64,000 bases of DNA from Alkalihalobacillus bogoriensis ATCC BAA-922 (GTDB taxonomy: Bacteria; Bacillota; Bacilli; Bacillales; Bacillaceae_F): the NCBI RefSeq assembly GCF_000621445.1, contig NZ_KK211278.1:124001-188000 (forward strand). Reading direction: 5' to 3'. Shown piece by piece: positions 26,795 to 35,712 of this stretch (position 1 is its first letter; every line of letters starts with the position of its first letter). The translations under genes and the position numbers were made by a program. The notes beneath the pieces were generated by a model. The model had not been told where the DNA came from. It did not search any database and was given only the letters and a program-made list of their open reading frames with translations.

Positions 26795-28150
26795 TTAATA
26801 CTGCTCTTTTTTTGCCTCACCATAGTTATTACTATCTAATTTACTAGATGAATAATTCCTTTCGAAGTTTTTTATCGTCCAAGTTTCATTCTTATATTCA
26901 AAAGTAACATTTTTTGATAGGATATTATCTTTTATGTCTTTATTAATATCTCGACCGTTTATTGTTTTCCAACGCCCTTCGTGTACAATCGTTTCAAATT
27001 CAATTTCGACTTCTAAGTTTTCTTGTTGATTTAGTCTCATTGAATTAGTGTAATTCACCATTCTTATTTGCTTTAAAGTACCTTCATAATGTCTTTCATC
27101 ACCGAAGATAGGTGATAGATTATTTACATCTTTTCGTAAATCGTTCATGATTTCATCACTTACTGCAGCTTTCATATAATCCACAGATTCATTTTCCAAC
27201 ACTTCGATTCTTTGTTTCTCATATGTTTCTAATAAACTGAACAGTTCATTTTTAATTTGTTCATTTTGTAAAACATTAAACACTAGTTCATCGCTATCGA
27301 TTTCATTGATTTCCGATGTGAACTCACCAACTGGAGTTTGAACAACACCATAAATTTTATCTCCCTCGACAACTGGATTATAAGTTCCTTGATACTCAAA
27401 TCCAAGATAAGGGTTCTGGACTTGGTTCCATTCTATGTCTACATTTTCTTCATTAATATAAACTTCAGTATTTTCAATAGGAGTAAATAATTTTAAAGAC
27501 TGGATGTTAAAACTAACTTGAACATTATTCGTATTCATTTTCCCGAAGAAAGGAACGTCAACTTTTTCAGTTGTTGTGATTTCCTGTCCGTTTACGATGG
27601 TCTTACCCTCAATCTCATATTCACCAGGGGCAAAAGTTCCAAGGTCTACTTGTTCTTCTTTATTTATTGTGTGGGAATCAGAATCAATGGATATCTCGAC
27701 ATTATCTACATTAGTTGTTAGTACAACTCTTTGTGCCCTCGCGATAATTTTTGGTTTATTCCTTTTACCTTCTACAATTAAAAATGGTATTTCTTCCCTT
27801 GATTCTTGAACTAATTCTCGACTAACTAGTTCACCTTCAAAATCTAAACGTTGTGCGTCTAAATAATAAAATAATCCATCTTCGTACCTAGGATTCTTAT
27901 TTAATGTTTCAAATAAATAAGCGACTGTGTTTTCTGTCCACTCCTGTGTTGCACCTTCTTCACTGTCAATAATAGCTAAGACTGCTTCAGCGTCACGATT
28001 TTTGATGGCTTGTTGGAAGTCTTCAATCGAAGCTCCAGAATTTAAAGATAAGAATAATGTTATAATTATACCAATTACTAACAATAAACTTAATAATAAT
28101 ACGATTGTTACCTTTTTGTTTTGAATGAATACACTAGTTTTCTCTGACAT
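26795..28150 (-). CDS. TcaA/YvbJ-like membrane protein without zinc ribbon
   Basis: 451 residues: short basic cytoplasmic N-terminus, one membrane helix (VTIVLLLSLLLVIGIIITLF), and an extracellular part with the TcaA-type order: a helical SIEDFQQAIKNRDAEAVLAI domain, two beta-rich domains (ISIDSDSHTINKEEQVDLG; VYINEENVDI) and an NTF2-like C-terminal domain. S. aureus TcaA affects glycopeptide sensitivity and wall assembly. The usual N-terminal CxxC zinc ribbon of TcaA/YvbJ is absent. AAGGAGA precedes ATG. Confidence 0.78.
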   Translation of the reverse strand: MSEKTSVFIQNKKVTIVLLLSLLLVIGIIITLFLSLNSGASIEDFQQAIKNRDAEAVLAIIDSEEGATQEWTENTVAYLFETLNKNPRYEDGLFYYLDAQRLDFEGELVSRELVQESREEIPFLIVEGKRNKPKIIARAQRVVLTTNVDNVEISIDSDSHTINKEEQVDLGTFAPGEYEIEGKTIVNGQEITTTEKVDVPFFGKMNTNNVQVSFNIQSLKLFTPIENTEVYINEENVDIEWNQVQNPYLGFEYQGTYNPVVEGDKIYGVVQTPVGEFTSEINEIDSDELVFNVLQNEQIKNELFSLLETYEKQRIEVLENESVDYMKAAVSDEIMNDLRKDVNNLSPIFGDERHYEGTLKQIRMVNYTNSMRLNQQENLEVEIEFETIVHEGRWKTINGRDINKDIKDNILSKNVTFEYKNETWTIKNFERNYSSSKLDSNNYGEAKKEQY

Positions 28151-28451
28151 TATCTTCTCCTTAACAATTTTTTGTTTTCCTAGTTCTCCATACCCAAGTA
28201 ATAAAGCACAACCTAGTTTATAATGAAATTATCTACAGGGATTACTTGGAGTAATAACCAAGACATTCCATTTATATTTATAGTATAGTTTTAAAAAACA
28301 CACAAGGCATTTTATCAAAAATAGTAAAATATTACCTTACTATTCACTGTTAAATCATAATATAAAATCTAACGCTAATTTCGTAGGAAGATACCAAGTA
28401 TATTAATAGAACTTAAGAAGTTATATATGATAAGAAAGCAGGTGTTCGTTC
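28151..28451. other. 300-bp divergent promoter region
   Basis: AT-rich region between the divergent TcaA-like and YoaP genes. Read leftwards, TTGTGT and TATAAA spaced 17 bp (around 28275-28305) form a promoter candidate for the TcaA-like gene. No repeats or conserved RNA motif seen. Confidence 0.45.
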
Positions 28452-29213
28452 ATGAATTACCTCTCTTTAACAAATAAGAATCTTTCAGAAGAGCATGTTT
28501 GTTGCGCGTTTAGTTCAAAGAAATATGAATCAGGTGTAATGGAGAAAAAGAAATGGATCGCAGAACGGATCGAAGAAGGACTTGTTTTTTATCGACTTAA
28601 TGAAAGGGCGAAAGTGTTTATCGAATATCTCCCTGCCAAAAGGGCATGGGTACCGATTCAAGCACCGAATTATATGTATATAAACTGCTTATGGGTATCC
28701 GGTAAATATCAAAATGGGGGACATGGTGCTCAATTGCTAGATTATTGTAAGCAAGATGCGATAAATCGAGGAATGGATGGAATTGTACATCTTGCAAGTA
28801 AGAAGAAAATGCCATTTTTAAGTGACGCCCGTTTTTTTGAGCATCAAGGATTTCAAGTCGTAGACGAAGCGGAGCCTTATTTTCAATTGTTAGCGTTAAC
28901 GTGGAACGAGGAAAGTGAGATTCCTACGTTTAGTAAACGGAGAGACTGTACAGAAAAAGAAGGCATTATGATTTACTATACAGCTCAATGTCCATTTGCA
29001 GTTGGAGTCGTAACAGAATTACAGAGTGTTGCCAATAGGAAGGGTATTTCTTTTCAGACGAAAAAATTGACGACTCAAGAAGAAGCACAAAAATCACCTG
29101 CAATTTGGACAACATTCTCGCTGTTTTATAATGGTGATTTCATCACTCATGAAATATGGAACGAGACAAAGCTAGAAAAATATTTAGAAAAAATAGAGAA
29201 AGAATGTCATTAG
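28452..29213 (+). CDS. yoaP: YoaP-like acetyltransferase with C-terminal YoaP domain
   Basis: 253 residues. Residues 1-150 form a GNAT-like fold with the acetyl-CoA loop WVSGKYQNGGHGAQLLDYCK; the second half carries the YoaP domain beginning IMIYYTAQCPFAVGVVTELQ, which resembles a thioredoxin-like fold with a single Cys. B. subtilis YoaP has the same two-part plan and length (about 250). The substrate is unknown. AGGTG lies 7 bp before ATG. Followed closely by a decayed small gene and an HXXEE gene. Confidence 0.88.
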   Translation: MNYLSLTNKNLSEEHVCCAFSSKKYESGVMEKKKWIAERIEEGLVFYRLNERAKVFIEYLPAKRAWVPIQAPNYMYINCLWVSGKYQNGGHGAQLLDYCKQDAINRGMDGIVHLASKKKMPFLSDARFFEHQGFQVVDEAEPYFQLLALTWNEESEIPTFSKRRDCTEKEGIMIYYTAQCPFAVGVVTELQSVANRKGISFQTKKLTTQEEAQKSPAIWTTFSLFYNGDFITHEIWNETKLEKYLEKIEKECH

Positions 29214-29227
29214 AGAGGGTTTTGACC

Positions 29228-29400
29228 TTGAGTAAATATATCAGTATTTTTTTCTAAACAGTTTTGGTCAGTGTCATTATATTTGTTTTTTAATGATGGG
29301 GCTTGAGGAATTGTCTGTGCCAGTATACTTCATTGTTATGTTTGCTTTTATTGTCACTATGCAATTTTACTTAATGGATAAGGTGAAAAAGAACAACTAA
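29228..29400 (+). pseudogene. possible decayed small membrane protein gene
   Basis: GAGAGGG is followed 9 bp later by TTG 29228, which opens LSKYISIFF and then stops at TAA. The same frame continues with hydrophobic residues (TVLVSVIIFVF) to a T6 run; adding one T joins it to the open frame at 29293-29400, which encodes MMGLEELSVPVYFIVMFAFI and a basic end DKVKKNN. Together these would make a 57-residue two-helix protein. At least one stop and one frameshift interrupt it. The 3' part alone could be a 35-residue protein. Confidence 0.35.
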
Positions 29401-29425
29401 AATCGTTTCGTTAGAAGGTGAATAA

Positions 29426-29932
29426 ATGGATTTATCTTTTCTTATTTGGTCCTTTTTGATTGTTTTTATGGTTCATAATTTTGAAGAAATCATCATGATA
29501 GAAAAGTGGTTTCACACGACATATCCAGATATAAAAGAAAAGCTACCTGCCTTTGTCCGAAATGAACTCGAAAAAAGAAAAAATATCACAACGGCTCAAT
29601 TTACAATGGCCGTTTTCGTGTTATTTTTAGTTGCCTCTATCGTTATTTTCCTAACCATCTTGCAAGAGCATTTCTTTCTTTTTATTGGGCTCAATTTATT
29701 TTTCTCTTTAAATATTGTGACACATATAACTCAAGCGATTGTTTTGAAATGTTATGTACCAGGATTATGGACGACGATTTTTGTTATTTTACCTTATAAT
29801 CTATATTTCTATTACTATTTAGAGCTGCATCAGCTCTATTACACATTCAATTTTTTAGACAGTGTCATCATAGTTTTATGTCTTCTTCCTGCTTTACTAT
29901 TCGCGCATAAACTGGCAGAAAAATGGTCGTAA
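29426..29932 (+). CDS. HXXEE domain membrane protein
   Basis: 168 residues, five hydrophobic helices. The first helix ends in VHNFEEIIMIEKW, the HXXEE motif that names this family, with a second conserved His in NIVTHITQA. The conserved polar residues inside the membrane suggest metal binding or catalysis (inference). GAAGGTGA precedes ATG. A bidirectional terminator follows. Confidence 0.85.
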   Translation: MDLSFLIWSFLIVFMVHNFEEIIMIEKWFHTTYPDIKEKLPAFVRNELEKRKNITTAQFTMAVFVLFLVASIVIFLTILQEHFFLFIGLNLFFSLNIVTHITQAIVLKCYVPGLWTTIFVILPYNLYFYYYLELHQLYYTFNFLDSVIIVLCLLPALLFAHKLAEKWS

Positions 29933-29940
29933 AAGGAATG

Positions 29941-29970
29941 AAACCCGAACTAGATTCGGGTTTATTCTTC
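29941..29970. terminator. bidirectional terminator
   Basis: AAACCCGAA-CTAGA-TTCGGGTTT serves the HXXEE gene on the + strand and, read leftwards, partly overlaps the end of the DUF2642 gene. Confidence 0.8.
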
Positions 29971-30270
29971 TTTAAAGTAAATGATATGCTGATAACGGAT
30001 ATGGTGATCAACATCATTAATGGTTAATTGGAGATGGTCAACTGCGACACCCGTTAACGTACCAGCTAATGTTTCAGCAACGGTCACAACCGTAATTGGT
30101 TTATTCAATTGCATCATCAAATGATCAACAAATACTGGCTCTGTAGGAATCATGTACACTGGTGACAATTGTTGCATCATTTGCGGGAATTGCGGGGAAT
30201 ACATATATTTCCCTGGTGGCAAAGCTTGTTCTTGATAATAACCATATGGACTTCCATTCAAATGAAACAT
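29962..30270 (-). CDS. DUF2642 family protein
   Basis: 102 residues with a Tyr/Pro/Gln-rich N-terminal half (GYYQEQALPPGKYMYSPQFP) and a conserved C-terminal domain FVDHLMMQLNKPITVVTVAE followed by GTLTGVAVDHLQL, as in YuzF-like DUF2642 proteins of spore formers. The Sm-like small beta barrel and coat-like N-terminus suggest a spore-associated protein (inference). GGAAAGGGG precedes ATG. Confidence 0.8.
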   Translation of the reverse strand: MFHLNGSPYGYYQEQALPPGKYMYSPQFPQMMQQLSPVYMIPTEPVFVDHLMMQLNKPITVVTVAETLAGTLTGVAVDHLQLTINDVDHHIRYQHIIYFKEE

Positions 30271-30440
30271 GATAAACCCCTTTCCTCATTGCTTATAGAC
30301 ATATACCTATGGGTTAGGACGTAAGTTTGGCACGGCACATGCCTATGTTTGAAAAAAAAACCGGTCTTCAAAAAGCAGAAAATGACAGGAGACGATGGAA
30401 ACTGCTTGATAAGATAAGGTTGTAGGAAGGAGGAAACATA

Positions 30441-31301
30441 GTGGAAATACTTCAGCGATTATCTGACAGTCTTGATTATATTGAACAAAATCTAACCGAG
30501 GACATTGATATTGACGAACTAGCAAAAGTGGCATGTAGCTCAACCTTTCATTATCAACGTATGTTCCATATGTTAACAGGTGTACCAGTGGCCGAGTATA
30601 TTCGAAAAAGACGGTTAACAAAAGCAGCGCAAGAATTATCTTCATCTAAAAGCAAAGTGATTGATATTGCGCTGAAATATCGATATGATACGCCCGAATC
30701 GTTTTCCAAGGCATTTCGTAAATTACATGGCATCACACCGTCTCAAGTCAAAACTCGCGGAATGATGTTAAAGGCATTTCCAAAAATCTCCTTCCAAATT
30801 CAAATCAAAGGGGTAGCGGATATGAAGTATAAAATTGTGGAAAAAGAAGCGTTTGATATTATCGGGAAAGGACTTAGGGTTTCGCTTGAAAATGAAGAAA
30901 ACAAGCAGGCGATTCCAGCATTTTGGGATGAATGTAATTCAAACGGCGTATCAGAAAAACTCAGTAAGAAAATGGGAGAGATGGGCTTTATTGGAGCTTG
31001 TCTAAGCAATACAAACGAGTACAAAGACTTCATGTATATGGTTGCAGTGGAAAAAACAAAAGATGACGTGGCGAATGAATTTGATGTTTACACAATCCCA
31101 GCTGCAACATGGGCGGTATTTGAAGCTATAGGACCTGTTCCGAACGCGATAAATGAAACATGGGACCGAATATATAGTGAATGGTTTCCTGCGACAGGCT
31201 ATGAGCAAGCGCCTGGACCGGAATTAGAAGTGTATAAGGATGATGATGTTCAAGCAAAGGACCATTGTTGTGAAATATGGGTGCCTGTTGTGAAAAAGTA
31301 G
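30441..31301 (+). CDS. AraC-family regulator with GyrI-like effector-binding domain
   Basis: 286 residues. Residues 1-105 carry two helix-turn-helix motifs (DELAKVACSSTFHYQRMF; IDIALKYRYDTPESFSKAFRKLHG). Residues 125-286 form a GyrI/BacT-like SOUL-fold domain (YKIVEKEAFDIIGKGLRVSL; WAVFEAIGPVPNAINETWDR). Such proteins sense small amphipathic ligands, often drugs, and activate neighbouring or distant genes. GTG start with GGAAGGAGG upstream. No obvious target gene is adjacent. Confidence 0.93.
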   Translation: MEILQRLSDSLDYIEQNLTEDIDIDELAKVACSSTFHYQRMFHMLTGVPVAEYIRKRRLTKAAQELSSSKSKVIDIALKYRYDTPESFSKAFRKLHGITPSQVKTRGMMLKAFPKISFQIQIKGVADMKYKIVEKEAFDIIGKGLRVSLENEENKQAIPAFWDECNSNGVSEKLSKKMGEMGFIGACLSNTNEYKDFMYMVAVEKTKDDVANEFDVYTIPAATWAVFEAIGPVPNAINETWDRIYSEWFPATGYEQAPGPELEVYKDDDVQAKDHCCEIWVPVVKK

Positions 31302-31309
31302 AGAGGAGA

Positions 31310-31338
31310 GGGACTGTGATATACGGTCCTTTTTTTTA
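31310..31338 (+). terminator. intrinsic terminator of the AraC gene
   Basis: AGGGACTGT-GATAT-ACGGTCCTT followed by eight Ts, 10 bp after the stop codon. Confidence 0.8.
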
Positions 31339-31354
31339 CAAGATAAGACAGTAT

Positions 31355-31498
31355 AAAAATTTTGGTCTAGCAGTGAAGCTTTGAAAGCTTACTCTAGAAG
31401 AGCTTTCACCCCAAGAAGAGCACCTGTGGTTCACTGTCAAAAGCGGGCAGGGCTCCGCACTTCGCTTGAAACGAAAAGATGCTCTCGCGTTTTTCTTA
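31355..31498. repeat. interspersed repeat family B, copy 3
   Basis: AAAAATTTTGGTCTAGCAGT, AAGCTTTGAAAGCTT, CACCCCAAGAAGAGCAC, CAAAAGCGGGCAGGGCTCCG and terminal GCTCTCGCGTTTTTCTTA. It lacks the GCTGCGCACCTGCGCG block of copies 2 and 4. It sits between the AraC terminator and the end of the DGC-domain gene. Confidence 0.85.
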
Positions 31499-31507
31499 TT
31501 GGTTCGA

Positions 31508-31870
31508 TTAATAGTCTTTTATCTCCCCAACAATCCTCTCATAAACCCGATTCGTTTCATCTTCATCGGGATCAATTCCTTTACGTTTTTTTACATCGAA
31601 CTCGTGCAAAAGAAAATGATAGGTTGGTTGGACATCATGTTTGGCTAAACAATGGTGGCAACAAGCCAAAGGACAACCGTCGATAGCAATAATGTCGCGT
31701 CCTGATGTTGCGGTGTTCACTAAAGGTTTTACATTACCTCCTACACCTGCGATACAAGACATTTCTGCTAGTTTTTCTCGATCCATTTTTACCGCAATGG
31801 CATTGGCCATTTGTGCGGCTGAAGAACAGCCTGAGCAAGAATACACAAGTGGCATATTCTTTTGTTTCAT
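31508..31870 (-). CDS. DGC-domain putative zinc-binding protein
   Basis: 120 residues. Conserved cysteines: YSCSGCSSAAQMANAIA at the N-terminus, MSCIAGVGG in the middle and the naming motif IAIDGCPLACCHHCLAKH. This matches the DGC-domain family (PF08859), small proteins thought to bind zinc or another metal. ATG 31870 is preceded by AAAGGGG. Single gene. Confidence 0.87.
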   Translation of the reverse strand: MKQKNMPLVYSCSGCSSAAQMANAIAVKMDREKLAEMSCIAGVGGNVKPLVNTATSGRDIIAIDGCPLACCHHCLAKHDVQPTYHFLLHEFDVKKRKGIDPDEDETNRVYERIVGEIKDY

Positions 31871-32229
31871 CGTTATTATCCCCTTTCACCAACTTTATCC
31901 TTTTAGCCTAATGAAATGAATGATGTTTGTCAGTGAGCAAGGTCACGTCCAAAGCTATTTCTCCGATTTTTAAGGAAATATTTTCATATATATGGTTATT
32001 TATTGTAATTTTCAGAAAAGTTCATTGTTTTTTGAAAGGATGTTTACGTTTTTTATATTAAAAAATGAAACGAGCCTTACTATAATGAGGGTATGGAAAA
32101 TTTATTTACATATAAAACATTTATCATTCGTGTATAGAAACAATAAACAATCTCGTCGTCTTTTTTGTTTAGTGTTTTTGTATTATAAAACCCATTTTGA
32201 TAGGAGGGAGTCATATCGTTTTTTAATTT

Positions 32230-32243
32230 TGTAAGCGTTATCT
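32230..32243 (+). promoter_or_regulatory. probable catabolite-responsive element (cre)
   Basis: TGTAAGCGTTATCT matches the CcpA consensus TGWAANCGNTNWCA at 13 of 14 positions (last base T instead of A). It lies 78 bp before the beta-helix protein start. The rest of the 31871-32320 gap is AT-rich with no other gene; an open frame at 31992-32234 has no SD and is rejected. Confidence 0.7.
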
Positions 32244-32320
32244 TTTTAGGTACCGAGAGTGAACGACGAATATTAACAACGTTGTCATGTTTGCGGTGGA
32301 AGAAAAAAAGGGGGAATTTG

Positions 32321-34489
32321 ATGATTCGAAAAAGATTTTCTATGTTTGTATTGATGACAGTTGCTTTACTCGTTTCAAGTGGATTGTTTGCGATGACGGC
32401 TTTAGCTGAAGGAAATGAACAACCATTAAAGTTTGATTTTGGAAATGGTCCAACTGCGGATGGATATTTAGACGTAACAAGCACGACAATTTACTCAGAA
32501 GAAAGAGGATATGGGATTAATAAAAGCGTTGCTGAAAGAGACCGAGGTGAACCAGACGATCTTAAACGTGATTTTCTTTTAGATGGGAATTATGAATTTA
32601 AAGTGGACCTTCCCAATGGCGATTATTACTTAAAATTGATTGCGGGTGATAATATTGCCTTTAACCGCTCTCGCTTTACTATTGAAGGCGAGAACATTGG
32701 GAGTTTTACATCAAATGCAGGGCAGTTTGCCGAAATTACGCATACGACAACTGTTTCTGACGGACAGTTAAATATTCAAATAGGGGATAATGGTCGAATC
32801 AATGGGTTAGAAATTTATCCAGTTCCTGAAATAACAAGTTTGGATGTGTCTGAGGTTTCATTAGCTCCCAACACGTATGTTCAAGTAAGCTGGGATCCTA
32901 ACGAGTTAGCGCAATCGTATAAGGTGTTCCGTCAAAAAGAGGGTGAAAGAAGTTTTTCTCATATCGGGGACACTTCAGAAGCTCGTTTTACAGATGAAAC
33001 AGCTGAGTTAGGGTATACGTATCGTTACGCTGTGTCATTAGTGACAGACGTCGGGATTGAATCTGCTAGAAGTAATGAAGTTACGGTCACGATGATAGAT
33101 GACAATGTGTCTGTTCCAAAAAGTCCAGGTGGAGTGAAAGTAACAAGTCATTCAGCAGAGGAAGCAACTTTGGCTTGGAACGAAGTGGATGATGCGGTTC
33201 GTTATTATGTGTACCGCACTCGTTATAGCCCAGAGCAATTTCCTATTGAGGATGTGACTGAGAAAATCGGGGTTACTGACGAACTTACATGGACAGATGA
33301 ACAAATTTTTTCTCCGAATCCATACTTTTATGTCGTAAAAGCAGTCAATGAAGGAGGTCTCTCAGAAAACTCTACTGTGGTCTCTTTCCAGGACGAGAAA
33401 ACATATAGTGGAGATTTTAAAGGGTGTGGCCAAGGTAAATTTGATGCTCAAGTGTTACAAACTGGAAAATCGTGGCGAGTCATCAATAAAGGTGTTGTCT
33501 ATACAGGGAATGATATGCATGCAGCGATGCAAGCGGCAGTCGATAGTTTAACGCCAGACCGAACAAAGCAAGAGCGAGTAATCGTTCGAGGGTCTGGAAC
33601 AATTCCGGCGGATAAGTCTGTAGAGTTACCGAGTCATACTTCATTTGAAGTGTGTGGAACGATTCATGTTGAAGGGACAGGAGATCCATTTGATTATGGC
33701 AATCATAATGCAGCTGTTCGGATCCGACATGTTGAAAATGTTACTGTACCTTATTTACAAGTGACAGGTCGTCCAAACTTTGGTATTTTTGTTCGGACGT
33801 CTGAAAATATTCATTTAGGACAAATTGATTTACGATTAGATGGAGGACATGGTATCCGAATTGATAGTCGCGATAATGATGACGTATACGGAGTTCGAAA
33901 TGTACGGATTGATGATGTGTATGTAACAGGAACAAGTAGTCATGGTGTTGAAACATATGGAGTTGACGGAATTAGCATTGGTCGTGTCACAGCGGTTCAT
34001 ACCGGGTATTCTGGTATTCTATTAAACGATACGATTAATGCGGATATTGATGTCGTTTATGGTTATGGAGCGGGCACTGGCACAGGTTATGCCGCTTTCC
34101 GTATGGCCAACCGTAACGGTCATGTTGATGATGAGTATTCAGCAAATATTCATGTAGGTGAAGTCATTGCCCGTGGTGGTGGTCGTGGAATCTTCTGTGT
34201 ATCACGCAGTGGTGGCGCGGTCATTGAACGAGTCGATATTGCAGGTACTGGTAGTAATTCAATGTTAATTGAAAACTGTTATAATATTACTATTAACGGT
34301 GGTGTTGTGGAGGGCCCAAATGATATCCGAATTGCAGCACGTGCTGAATTCCCAAATACAGCAAATATTCTCATGCAAAACATACGATTACGAAATTCTT
34401 CGATTCTAGAATCACCATGTGGCGATAATGTGATTTTCCGTGATATTACGTTGGAAAATAGTCAAATCAATGCATGCGGTCCAAGTTAA
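32321..34489 (+). CDS. secreted multidomain beta-helix protein, probable polysaccharide-active enzyme
   Basis: 722 residues from ATG 32321 (AAGGGGG upstream). A signal peptide ending near ALAEG is followed by a galactose-binding-like domain (KFDFGNGPTADGYLDVT ... NGRINGLEIYP; about 30-165) as in rhamnogalacturonan-active enzymes. Two fibronectin-III-like domains (170-260, 265-355) come next. A right-handed parallel beta-helix (about 380-720) has repeated ITNV-type coils such as VRNVRIDDVYVTG and GIFVRTSENIHLGQIDL. Pectinase-like activity (polygalacturonase or lyase) is plausible, but the catalytic residues cannot be assigned. The upstream cre suggests carbon repression. Confidence 0.82.
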   Translation: MIRKRFSMFVLMTVALLVSSGLFAMTALAEGNEQPLKFDFGNGPTADGYLDVTSTTIYSEERGYGINKSVAERDRGEPDDLKRDFLLDGNYEFKVDLPNGDYYLKLIAGDNIAFNRSRFTIEGENIGSFTSNAGQFAEITHTTTVSDGQLNIQIGDNGRINGLEIYPVPEITSLDVSEVSLAPNTYVQVSWDPNELAQSYKVFRQKEGERSFSHIGDTSEARFTDETAELGYTYRYAVSLVTDVGIESARSNEVTVTMIDDNVSVPKSPGGVKVTSHSAEEATLAWNEVDDAVRYYVYRTRYSPEQFPIEDVTEKIGVTDELTWTDEQIFSPNPYFYVVKAVNEGGLSENSTVVSFQDEKTYSGDFKGCGQGKFDAQVLQTGKSWRVINKGVVYTGNDMHAAMQAAVDSLTPDRTKQERVIVRGSGTIPADKSVELPSHTSFEVCGTIHVEGTGDPFDYGNHNAAVRIRHVENVTVPYLQVTGRPNFGIFVRTSENIHLGQIDLRLDGGHGIRIDSRDNDDVYGVRNVRIDDVYVTGTSSHGVETYGVDGISIGRVTAVHTGYSGILLNDTINADIDVVYGYGAGTGTGYAAFRMANRNGHVDDEYSANIHVGEVIARGGGRGIFCVSRSGGAVIERVDIAGTGSNSMLIENCYNITINGGVVEGPNDIRIAARAEFPNTANILMQNIRLRNSSILESPCGDNVIFRDITLENSQINACGPS

Positions 34490-34501
34490 ATATTATTTGA
34501 A

Positions 34502-34550
34502 AAAGAGAGTTGGTTTCCAGTATTGGACATCAACTTTCTTTTCGTTTCCT
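34502..34550 (+). terminator. probable terminator of the beta-helix gene
   Basis: AAAGAGAGTTG (34502) pairs with CAACTTTCTTT (34531) with one G-U, and an inner TCCA/TGGA closes the loop; followed by TTCGTTTCC (weak T-tail). Confidence 0.6.
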
Positions 34551-34711
34551 TGTCATAGGTTGATTATTATAAACATTTCCAAATAATAACCAAAAGAGGA
34601 TTGTGTAATGATACAATAAAGGTGAAACGGAATATGATAGATTTTCGTATGTAGTAAAGACAGGTTTTAACGGACTTATAATTATTGTACGGTAATCAGG
34701 AGGTTTTCAAT

Positions 34712-35137
34712 TTGAAGAAAGTAGGCACATTCATCTTCATTCTTATTGTTTCCATCGGGTTATTTGGAAGTGGCTATATGACAGGGAAGTTAACAAGTCA
34801 TGAGCCGACGAGAGAAGTTTTTGTAGGATATGATCACCCAGAGTATGAAGGCCGAATCGATTATGCAACGATAATTACAGATGCCGATGACCAATGGACG
34901 ATTGATAATTTACAGCAAATCATGATGTTTAGTAGACAAACAGAGGATGATTTGGATTTAGCTGATAAACCCAACGTGCATCTTGTCATTAATAGCCCAA
35001 AAGCCAACATCGGACTGGTTCACTCAGAAGTGTGGTTTCACGAAGACGGGGCAGTCATTAAGATGGCAGAAGGAGATTATCGACTCATTAATAGATTAGA
35101 TGCAGAAATGCTGAAAAAGATGATTGACTATACATAG
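34712..35137 (+). CDS. signal-anchored protein of unknown function
   Basis: 141 residues from TTG 34712 with CAGGAGG 8 bp upstream. One N-terminal membrane helix (VGTFIFILIVSIGLFGSGYM), then a soluble extracytoplasmic domain. No family recognised. It is 47 bp upstream of a broken lipoprotein gene and probably co-transcribed. Confidence 0.75.
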   Translation: MKKVGTFIFILIVSIGLFGSGYMTGKLTSHEPTREVFVGYDHPEYEGRIDYATIITDADDQWTIDNLQQIMMFSRQTEDDLDLADKPNVHLVINSPKANIGLVHSEVWFHEDGAVIKMAEGDYRLINRLDAEMLKKMIDYT

Positions 35138-35184
35138 TAGACAAATTAAAAAGAAAGAAAAATGAGCTGTGAGGAGACAGTAGG

Positions 35185-35699
35185 ATGAAAAAATGGATGA
35201 TGATAGGGTGTGTCTTTTTTCTAGTTCTGAAAAATCGGTGACAACATCGGGTTTAACGTTTGATTATCAAGTTGATTCATCATTTGAAACGGTAAGAGTA
35301 TGGGTGGAGAAATATGAATTTGGTATGAAGCAGGAAGAGCATATTCTCGAAATAAAAGCGGAAATTGAGGAAAAAGGAACGTTATTATTTACTAAAGAAG
35401 CTATGAATGGAGGAAAGTCAGATAGTTTGTCTGTCATTGTTTTATCTGAATCAGGGACAACAACAGAAAGTACAGCTGAGATGTCCATTTTAGTAGATGG
35501 GATGATGTCCGTATGGAGTGAAAATGTAAGTGAAATTGACCCAACTACAGGGGTACATGTTTTAGGAAGTGTTTGCTATTCAAACGGTGGTTCATTAGAG
35601 AGTTTATCGAGTGATTTTTATGCTGATTTCGAAACTAATAGGAGCGAATTAGAAAAGTATGATGTTGCTTATATTATAAAAAGTGAGTTTGAGAAATAA
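35185..35699 (+). pseudogene. lipoprotein-like gene with frameshift inside the signal peptide
   Basis: GAGGAG is followed by ATG 35185 opening MKKWMMIGCVFFLVL, a signal-peptide start, but this frame stops after 18 codons. The body (about 160 residues, beginning SSSEKSVTTSGLTFDYQVD) continues in another frame from CTTTTTTCTAGTTCTG. An in-frame ATG at 35193 exists but lacks a signal peptide. A small deletion or an error at T6 would explain it; a lipobox Cys just before SSSEK is plausible in the ancestor. The mature domain is not recognised. May still be a real gene if the sequence is wrong here. Confidence 0.65.
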
Positions 35700-35712
35700 G
35701 CTAGATTTGTTA

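Noticed and set aside
31381-31686. 101-codon frame
   Set aside because: Translation of repeat B copy 3 and the antisense of the DGC gene.
31992-32234. 80-codon frame before the beta-helix gene
   Set aside because: No SD, AT-rich promoter region, no recognisable protein features.
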